From Sclerotinia nivalis (taxonomy: Eukaryota; Ascomycota; Leotiomycetes; Helotiales; Sclerotiniaceae), in the NCBI GenBank assembly GCA_029531795.1, contig JAPEIS010000005.1, positions 556,001-620,000 on the forward strand: a stretch of DNA of 64,000 nt, written 5' to 3'. The translations under genes were made by a program, and so were the position numbers. Every line of letters starts with the position of its first letter. Position 1 is the stretch's first letter. The notes under the pieces were generated by a model, which was not told the origin of the DNA, did no database searches, and saw nothing but the letters and a program-made list of their open reading frames with translations. Of the stretch, positions 56,107 through 64,000 are shown in pieces.

Positions 56107-57704
56107 GATGGTGGTTTGAAAGTACTGAAATGGGAAGAAGTCGATGATCTGTGTCCTAATTTTATTGATAGTTAAGTTTGTACAGTGGTCGAAAGATGCT
56201 TTGGTATTGATGAAGATTTGATTAAATGGATGAGATTGCAAGAGGAAGATTTTTTTTCTTCGAGCGACTCCCGGGGGTATATATACTTTTTGCCTCCAGA
56301 TTGTTCGATAATCATTTCAATAACTGTTTAATAGCTTGAACAACACTAATACAAGTCCATAGAATCGTTCCTTGATAAAGTAATTCCAAAGTGGCGCTGC
56401 TGCCTTCTCCATGATCTTTGAAACATCGTTTCAAAGCACGATTTATTGTTCGACGAACTCCTTTTTGCGCGATTAGATGGATAGATGTTTCAGAATTTCT
56501 ATCCTGAGGACTTTGATCGAGGTAAATGGATTAAAAGCAGTAATAAATTAATCTAGGGAAGAAAATAGTACTCGAAGACAGAATATCGAAGTGTTAAGAG
56601 GCACCAAACGGGGACTTCAACAACGGGATTCAAATTCGCATTATTTATCATCACGAACCAACGCAATATGTAAATCACCACAGCAAATAGACGATTCCAC
56701 CACACTCTAACACTCACATAACTCCATTTGATACATTGCTACCTGTGAAGAAGCCTATTATCTCCTCTCTTCTCAAAATCGTCGACAACGCACCAAGTCC
56801 ACAACCGAGTTGCCCATTCTCCACATGAGGTAACCCCTCGTCTCCTTTTTTCTCTCTCGATTACATTACTCTGCCTGCCAATTCATCTCCTGTTCTCATG
56901 ACCCCTATCTACAGCAGTAGAGCAGTAGATTCCAGATTTCGCAGTACACGAAAGTGTTATGCACAACCCGCCCGATCGTATCTTCTAAACATCAGTTATC
57001 TCACACTTTGCTTCGTCGGGCTTTACTCGAGATCAAATGCATTTATTGCTTATATACTCGAGTATATAAAGTACGATAACAAACTTAAAGGATAGACATT
57101 AAGAATTCCATTTCTCAAATGACAACTAAAAGCGCAACGCCATCTCACATCCTAGTGTCTATCTACTCGCCCTACATATCTCGCGAGAGGGAGATGAAAC
57201 GAGCTGAGATCTTCTCTAGTCGCGGATATAGATTTGGTTTTGCATCAATATGTCACCAGACATAATCCGTGGTGTAGGACTATGTATATCTGGCTTGTGC
57301 AGGTGTATTCGGGATGGTTTGGTACAGTTATTCTGGATTTTAGGGTCTGAAGTGTGTGAAGTTGAGAGGAATTTATAATTTGATTAAGGCTGCCAAAATT
57401 TCGCTGGTATGGTGGATTTTGGAGGGAAGTGGAGTTATATATTTGTTCTGTGGAGAAGTAGATACGGATGATACGGATATTGTTTGGTCGCCGGTATTAT
57501 GATATAGATTGGGTTTGGGATGAGGGAGATGAGATGGTATTGATTACCCGTGTGTTTGCTAGTCTTCATTCTTCAGACCATTATGCTTTTGAGGACTCGA
57601 TTATCCCATGCTCCAAATCCTTTTATTTTTTTTTTAAAAATATTCGTGTCGGTTGCATTTCTAATCACAAACCACCACATCACACCACTCTTCAAACGAA
57701 CTCC
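56107..57704. other. Intergenic, 1.6 kb, no gene recognised
   Basis: Holds the leader of the small ORF at left and the CFT1 3' region at right. It contains the 18-bp palindrome at 57051-57068. Open frames at 56898-57095 and 57468-57827 are short or overlap CFT1. Confidence 0.45.
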
Positions 57705-60700
57705 CTAACAAAACTCCAGACCCCTACGCAATTCACTCAGCTCGTCCCTCAATTCCAAAACATCAACGCCCACTCGTCCAGCTACCTCTCCTCTTCTTTG
57801 ACTCCCAAGTTCCATCCACCTCCCTAACACACCTCCATCAATAATCGTTCTTCCTCCTACGATCCCCTCATTCGCATCTTTGTCTATTCGATATGCTCTT
57901 GGATTAAGACCGCATGGATGGTAAAGTGTATTTGTAAGGTGTGAGACCAAGGTGCCGAAACGGCGGTATTGGGATTCCGTTAGGGGGGAAAGAAGGGCAA
58001 GGGTTCCGGTACGCGAAGTGAGGAGGAGGGATTGGGAAGGCGAAGGGGAATCTTCTTGGGGAGAGGGACTGAGAGATGGGGCTGTGGTTAATGGGGTTAG
58101 AGATGGGGTGGCGGGAAGAAGTGTCATGGTTGTGGGGTGGTGGGCGCCGAGGGAAAATGTGGTGCGATGAAGGAGGAGATGGCCTTGAAGGGATTTTGGA
58201 TCTATGTATTTATTAGTCAAGGGCCTCTATAATAGTAATCAAATTCGCCGAGAGAAAGCAGAAGACGAAATAGAGAAAGATATAACATACGTTCAGGATC
58301 ATATTGCATAATATGCAAGTTACCATTAGCATCCGCAGCCACAATGAACAGATCCTTGCCATCTGGCAACAAATCCGCGCACAGTACCTCCATCTTCGTA
58401 GCACTCTTCCCAAAAAGTAGCATTTTATATGGTTCTTCTGTATACCCCGCAAACCAGACACCTTTCAGCGCGTCTGCTATCACGCAGAGGCCTGTACCAG
58501 GAAGTTCCTTGATAGACGTGACATAGCAATTAGTATCCATAAATGCGACTGGTAAGTTTGTGCCATCTTCCTTGAGGCCTCTCACCATACACTTTTGACC
58601 CTGTGCAACAAGCATGAAACCCTGGGTACCAATCTCGGAAAGACCTGTCACGGGACCACCGGCGCCACGAGTGATGGTTTCTGCGGAGATCAATTTTAAT
58701 TTTTTATTTGTCTCGGGTCTATCGTGTTCGGGGACAATGATGACGACATCGTAAACATAGAGGCGGCCGGTGGTGGCAAGGTCTTCTCCTTTGGTTATAG
58801 CTGTTCCTACAACAAGCAAAGGTTTGCGCTCGTTGGTGACTTCTGATACCACAAGGTTCATAGTTTTGATACAAGTTATAACTTCGCAGGGCTCAAGCTC
58901 GATGGTATCAATGACGGACCAGTTGACTGGACTAATCAACTTGAGAGAGCTCTTCTCGATCGACGGCTTGAAGGCGATATCTTCCTCTTGCCAGCTTCTT
59001 CGGTGGTCATCATCTTTAGGTAATTCGAAGTCGGTGAAAGTGCTGGTACCTATGACATAGGTCTGCAGTGGTGAATGATATGCTACGGCGTGAACATCTT
59101 CACCTATGTCAATCTTTCGCAAGGCCATTCCGATGTCGGCAAACGTGGTTGTTGGAGGAAGTTGTGCTACACGAACGATTCCTTCTGTGTCGGCATAGAT
59201 AAATCCTCTGTCACAACCTTCGGTATGGAAACTACTTAGACTGCGAACTCCCGTTCCTTGCAGGCTAAGAACTTTTGGTAATGTCTTAGAGCTTTTGACG
59301 ATGAAACTTGGAGAACCACCTGGCATAAAGACAACACTGTATCCACCTAGATTTGAGACAGCACGCATTGGTTTATCATTGGTATGCTGAGTTTCATCCG
59401 CCTGCCCTTCAGCAGAAACATCTGGAGCCTGTGCCAGATGTGTGTTATGTATTTTCAAAAACTGAATCGTAGATGAGAGAAGATTAGGAGATGCAGACGC
59501 GATGCGGAAGGGTTCGTAAATGGTAAGATCATCGTTTGAGGGTCGCAGCTAAGAAGGTCAGTATGAAATCAAGTAGAATAAATGAAGAGTCTTACAATGA
59601 GATAGGGAGACTGAGATACTGAATCTCCTAGGTCGGCTACTAATATTTCGGTCAACGTTTCCCGAACTGCAGATTTTCTCGCTGCATAATCTGCTGAGAG
59701 AACAGGTGGCACAAAACATATTCCCTCCGCCACATAGACTGGCTTTGAGAGATCAGGCAGTGCGTAAATCTGAAAGTATTAGAAATCGGCCAATGGAAAT
59801 ACTCGGGAGGTACTCACGTGCAATCCTCCACCAGCACTGAGCAAGAACATCTTCACATTTTCTCCTGCCTTATTAGACTTGCTAACGGAGAAAGCCCCGC
59901 TGTAGTCGTCATACAAACAGCCAGTGAGCCATTTCGTGGAAAGCAGAGCATCATCAAGCCTTTCTATCTCTTCAAGGTCATTGTCATCATCACATTGTGC
60001 AACGAAAATGCTCGCATCATCTCTTATGAGTAGAAGGAACGGATCTGCAAAACTTGCACTGATGATCTTCGGTTCTGCCCCAGTTTCATCATCGAGCATC
60101 GGCAATATTTGTGCGAGACCAAGATCTACACCGCAGATACACAGTCAGCTACGTTTCTATCATGAAATGGCAGGAAGAGACATATCGCAGGGAGCAGATT
60201 GCATGGAGGCACAGTTGTGATGTTGATAATTCGCTTTCATTGATGCTAAAGGATATGATAGATTTCCAGATAGCGCCCCGGGCAGCGAACATACATGAGC
60301 GAAAAATACAAAAGTTCCCCAGACTTGTCCCAACCTATTTGCCCATCCGACTACACGCCATGAGAGAGGCATAATTTCAAGAAAAGGGGTGTACTTACCA
60401 CCGTCATAACTTCTTACTTCAGACTTTAGGATTTGAATGACACGCATTCCATTACCAAGCGTACCAGCTTCGATTGTGGATCCAGCAGCTGGTTCAAATT
60501 CTGTTCCTGACAAAGCCTCAAATCCAGCATTCGTTAATGCATATACAGCTGATTCGTCAATAGCATCTTCAGCTTCAGATGCCTTGGAAACTATCATTAG
60601 TCTGTCATATTGAGCATCAACGCCATAATCACCACCGATGACTGTCTTCTCCTTATTGACCTGCAATCCTTTTGGCGCCGGTTTCTTTGCGCTCATGGTC

Positions 60701-62499
60701 CATATACCACGAGCCTCCGGTAATTCAAATCGGCCTATAACATTGGGTTGGATATTACGATTAATGACGGCCAGAGAACCTCCCTTTTCACGACCGACAG
60801 CGGCTACGAGCTGAAGCTCACTCTGGACTCCGGTAATTTTGAGCTCTTCTTCCTTATCCGAACTCAATGCTACTTCTCCGAACGTGATGTTAGTAATGGG
60901 AGCTATATTGACCATGGAATCATGTATACGAAATGTGTAGTCTCCAGCTTTACTATTCGAAGCTGTAACATTGGCGGCCGTGGGAGAGACTGTGGGCCCG
61001 TCACCGTACAGATCATCGTCATCATCTTCTAAATCTTCTTCATCAAGCATAGCTTCGTCAACATCCGCTATTGCTGAACCGTCAAGCCTCGACTTCCGAC
61101 GTGAAGGTTGGCCTGACTTTCGACTCCAGCCTAAAACGACAGAGTCCGATACCTCACTGCCAACGAATAATACTCCTGCTCCAAGGGAACTTACACATGA
61201 TGCAGCCCCCGTCAATATGGCGCCACCTAATTCTGCACTTACTCGTCGAATACTCAGACCAGAGACGGATCTTCCATCCATGCGAAAGCTCAAAATAGCA
61301 ATATCACCACCATGCAGTATGATGAGCATTTCGCCATTTTCAATAGATAGTTGATCGATTTTGCAACCTTCTAAGCGAAGCGCAAGATCGGACTGGTCCA
61401 ATAGGCTGAAGTTGGTACATTGCTTGGCGAACATGTTCACCGCGACACCATTGGCTTTACCAGCTTGATCGATATGTATCAGCTCATTGACACCAACTAG
61501 AAGAGCTCCGCCCACAGGCGGGGCTAGTGGAACGATCATGAAGAGATCATGAGGCAAACCTCCAACGGAAAGAATTGTGGTTGACGCTTTCTGATGTATG
61601 TCCAGGGTGAATACCATATATGTCAAGTGGTCTTTGCGCTCTTGCAGCAAAGCAGACGACGGAGCCATGGTAGAGGAGAGAATTCCAAAGGTTGGCTCTC
61701 GATATTCGTATAGAAATTCAAGATGGATCGGAAAGATAAGGCTGGGATCGAGTGAAGACAATCGTAGAACAAAAGAGGATCCATATGGGGTATCGAGATT
61801 TCCATTTTCCGCCGCAGCCTTTTGTGAGATTTTCGCTGGGCGAGGGCCATCCAACTCCTCATCCCAATCGTCCATATTGACATCTTCGTCTTGTTTGAAA
61901 GGAAGAATCGCAAGGTTTCTAGCCCCAAACTTCAAAGCAGCACACCTACTTCCTGGATCTACTGTAAGGTAATTGACACAATCTGAAAGACTCGGTGCCC
62001 ACGGACTTCCTTGTAGTTCGTCTTGTTCGTAAAAATGGACTGAAATCGTTGATATGCCAGGTCGTTTTGGGTCCCATTCTACGAGACTGAGCTTTGCATC
62101 CTTAAATCCCACTAACAATGCTTCACCACCAGTCTTTGAGGATATCGTCTTTACCCGCACAAGAGATGTAACGGTCCCGGATAGATTATATTCAGCTATA
62201 AGTACGAGTTTCGTCGTCCGAGCTAATTCAGATCGTTGTAAAATTGAATCTGCACCGAGAAAGGAAGCTTCGACTCCATCTTCATCATGGGCCCTAGGGT
62301 CGGTACTTGTGGCATCTTTCACTGTTGATGAATCCTTTCCAGAAAGTTCGTCGAGATCCACGGATACGGTCTTAGTTGTAAATATCTGTAGCAACGAAGC
62401 TTTTGCGACGATGAGGTTTCTGGCATCTGCCGACAAGAATGGGAGACTCAAAGAATGTGTGACAGCTGTAGGAGGTGTCAGCTCCGTATAGCATTGCAT
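57705..62499 (-). CDS. CFT1: Cleavage and polyadenylation specificity factor subunit Cft1/CPSF160
   Basis: Large scaffold of the pre-mRNA 3'-end processing complex; nuclear. Exons 60399-62499, 59818-60125, 59596-59769, 58291-59548, 57705-58201; 1445 residues (family ~1350-1450). The start MQCYTELTPPTAVTHS is the typical beginning, so Met at 62499 was chosen over the one three codons upstream. Beta-propeller (MMS1-like N, CPSF_A C) features: LLVGFKDAKLSLVEWD, SVHFYEQDELQ, LEFLYEYREPTFGIL, DDLYGDG, YVTSIKELPGTGLCVIAD, CADLLPDGKDLFIVAADANGNLHIMQYDPE and LLHRTTFSLG. The 273-nt intron (60126-60398, GGTG|GTAAGT...GTAG) is the longest in this gene. The C-terminus is close to the usual, ending ...LRRGLEFC. 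Confidence 0.95.
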
Positions 62500-63103
62500 T
62501 ATGGTCAAAAGTAAAGCATTAAGACCATCAATTCGTAATATAATTCTGATTTATTTTGACCTGTCAAATATGTTCGTTCACATTGCCAGTCTAATCAAAT
62601 GTCGATGCGTCGCGAACCCGCGATTTACACAAATTTTAGCGTTGTCAGTGCTTGGCTCCCGCTGGCCTATCACCTTCACTCTCTGCCTTGAAGCTCATGC
62701 AACAGCTTTGGGGGTCCTGAATTTCAACCCACGCACGCCCGTTTACGTCAGACGTCTAGAATTCCTGTATATTGAATATTAAATGGAACAAGGAAGTGAA
62801 GTAATAAAACACAATTAAAACTTCAATATCTTGATAGGTAAGTTGAATACCTGATATTGAATAACAGTATTGTTTGCCACGAGAAGAATATTAATACTTA
62901 TATTCAATTCATTCATTCATTCATTCATTCATTCGTGAGGTAATAAGATTCTCTTCTTATTGTTGCACCCCTTCCTTTTGTTTGCTAAGTTTCCGCAAGC
63001 GTAACCTCTCTCTAGCCCTCCAACTTCATACAGATCTAACATCAACAATACAAGCACTACTAATATCTTTTTATAATTTCAGTATCAATTCCTCGCCTGC
63101 AAC
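62500..63103. promoter_or_regulatory. Divergent promoter between CFT1 and the LMBD1-like gene
   Basis: 604 bp between two divergent starts. It includes an ATTC run at about 62903-62933. The stretch GTAACCTCTCTC...TTTCAG (63001-63081) could be an intron in the leader of the LMBD1-like gene. Confidence 0.5.
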
Positions 63104-64000
63104 ATGGCGCTCATACATACTGCGTTCATATGGGTTGCCTATGCTGTTGCTGTAGGCGTTGTTGCTCTCATAGCAGCTATTTTTGCCTATACATATCAAA
63201 CACCACGCGATCGATCAGCTCTGGTTTCTACAATTACCATCATCACCTTGACCTCTCTATTGGCAACAGTCTTACTCCTTCCTGTCGATATTGCCCTCGT
63301 TAGCTCTACGACATCCTCGAAGCTTGGCGCAAAGAAAGACTGGGCTACTCCCGAGACTGTTCACAACATTCTCCTGACTCTCAAAATCGTCTACTATGCA
63401 TTGTACAGCTTGGATGCTGTCTTATGCCTTCTCGTCATCCCATTTACCTACTTCTTTTATGAGGAATACGATGAAGTCGATACGGAGGAAGGCACACAGA
63501 CATTTAGCCAGAGACTCCTGGGTGCTGCAAAATACACATTGATTTTTGTCGTTCTTGTCGTAATCTTATTCCTGGTTGGATTCTTTGTGCCTGTCGCAAG
63601 AGGCGGTGGATCTGATATGGATCTGGACTATTTTAAACGTTTGCTAGCCGAAAACCACGGGGAGCGCGCCTTAACTTTCGCGTTGGGGCTATTGATTTCC
63701 TTGGGCACGCTGTTGTACATCCTTTACACTTCTGTTGGATTGGCATTATTACCCATGTCTTTCATCAAATCTGCGCCTTCAATCAGTGCACCACAGCTTT
63801 CGGAAACAACAGCATCAGCTTTAGAGCAAAACAGGGAACGTCAACGTCAACTCGAAGGACGAAACGTCGGAAGGAATGCAGGGTTGTCGGCTAAAGACCA
63901 GCGAGAATTGGAAGCATTACATCGTGAAGAACGTACTTTGGTTCGACGCGAACGTCTGGCCGCGGAAGCTCGTGGAGAAGGGAAGAGCTTCATCGTGAGA
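63104..64000 (+). CDS. Lysosomal cobalamin transporter-like protein (LMBD1 family), 5' part
   Basis: A multi-pass membrane protein of the LMBR1/LMBD1 group; human LMBD1 takes part in lysosomal export of cobalamin, while in fungi the substrate is unproved. The frame is open for 299 codons to the window edge, with no intron yet. It starts [20 protein letters not shown]. Helices: residues ~6-30, ~42-66 ([22 protein letters not shown]), ~88-120 ([22 protein letters not shown]), ~145-170 ([20 protein letters not shown]) and ~195-225 ([20 protein letters not shown]). Then a cytosolic loop with Arg/Glu-rich coiled coil ([31 protein letters not shown]) begins. The rest lies outside the window. Confidence 0.88.
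   Translation, partial: MALIHTAFIWVAYAVAVGVVALIAAIFAYTYQTPRDRSALVSTITIITLTSLLATVLLLPVDIALVSSTTSSKLGAKKDWATPETVHNILLTLKIVYYALYSLDAVLCLLVIPFTYFFYEEYDEVDTEEGTQTFSQRLLGAAKYTLIFVVLVVILFLVGFFVPVARGGGSDMDLDYFKRLLAENHGERALTFALGLLISLGTLLYILYTSVGLALLPMSFIKSAPSISAPQLSETTASALEQNRERQRQLEGRNVGRNAGLSAKDQRELEALHREERTLVRRERLAAEARGEGKSFIVR

Noticed and set aside
57468..57827. 119-codon plus-strand frame overlapping the CFT1 3' end
   Set aside because: Its second half is the antisense of well-supported CFT1 coding sequence.
60126..60398. Possible extra exon inside the long CFT1 intron
   Set aside because: The frame runs on from exon 1 but lacks CFT1 family blocks, and a strong GTAAGT donor precedes it.

Overview
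The window looks like about 64 kb of nuclear DNA from a filamentous ascomycete. The grounds are split genes on both strands, introns mostly 47-66 nt long with GTATGT/GTAAGT-type donors, and protein families typical of Pezizomycotina (WC-2, Zn2Cys6 regulators, 2EXR, DUF7514, Scm3 with a Myb-like domain). The texture suggests a leotiomycete of the Botrytis/Sclerotinia kind. That placement is an inference; nothing was searched. No tRNA, rRNA, CRISPR array, prophage or bacterial operon was seen. Exon structures were derived by hand from splice signals, frame and family knowledge.

Left part (1-15 kb): a truncated retinol-dehydrogenase-like SDR runs off the left edge (-). It is followed by a small 2EXR protein (-), a PRPP synthase with a long insertion (-) head-to-head with RNA polymerase III subunit RPC9/Rpc17 (+), a peroxisomal enoyl-CoA hydratase/isomerase with a C-terminal AKL (-) head-to-head with a RidA-family deaminase (+), and a 756-residue one-pass membrane protein with an amphipathic repeat tail (+).

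Middle (15-40 kb): the photoreceptor partner WC-2 (-) lies head-to-head with RAD50 (+), across 1.6 kb of simple repeats. A six-exon Zn2Cys6 regulator (-) and casein kinase 2 alpha (-) follow, the latter divergent from RNase P subunit Rpp30/Rpp1 (+). Next come a small secreted or wall protein (-), a DUF1295 membrane reductase (+), a 323-bp pogo/Fot1-type MITE, an FabG-like SDR (-) and transcription elongation factor TFIIS (+).

Right part (40-64 kb): a decayed, end-truncated class II terpene cyclase relic (-) sits beside an AT-rich tract. It is followed by a DUF7514 protein with an RD/RE-rich tail (-), an alpha-arrestin with a PPSY motif (-), a 2.5-kb gene-poor stretch holding a perfect 22-bp stem-loop, the CENP-A chaperone Scm3 (-) head-to-head with autophagy protein Atg6/Beclin (+), a 79-residue basic ORF (-), and the CPSF subunit Cft1 (-) head-to-head with an LMBD1-type lysosomal transporter (+) cut by the right edge.

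Most genes are housekeeping: nucleotide supply, Pol III, RNase P, mRNA 3' processing, transcript elongation, DNA repair, centromere and autophagy. Many stand as divergent pairs around a shared 0.4-1.1 kb promoter. The accessory parts are the terpene-cyclase relic, the MITE and the simple-sequence-rich intergenic blocks.
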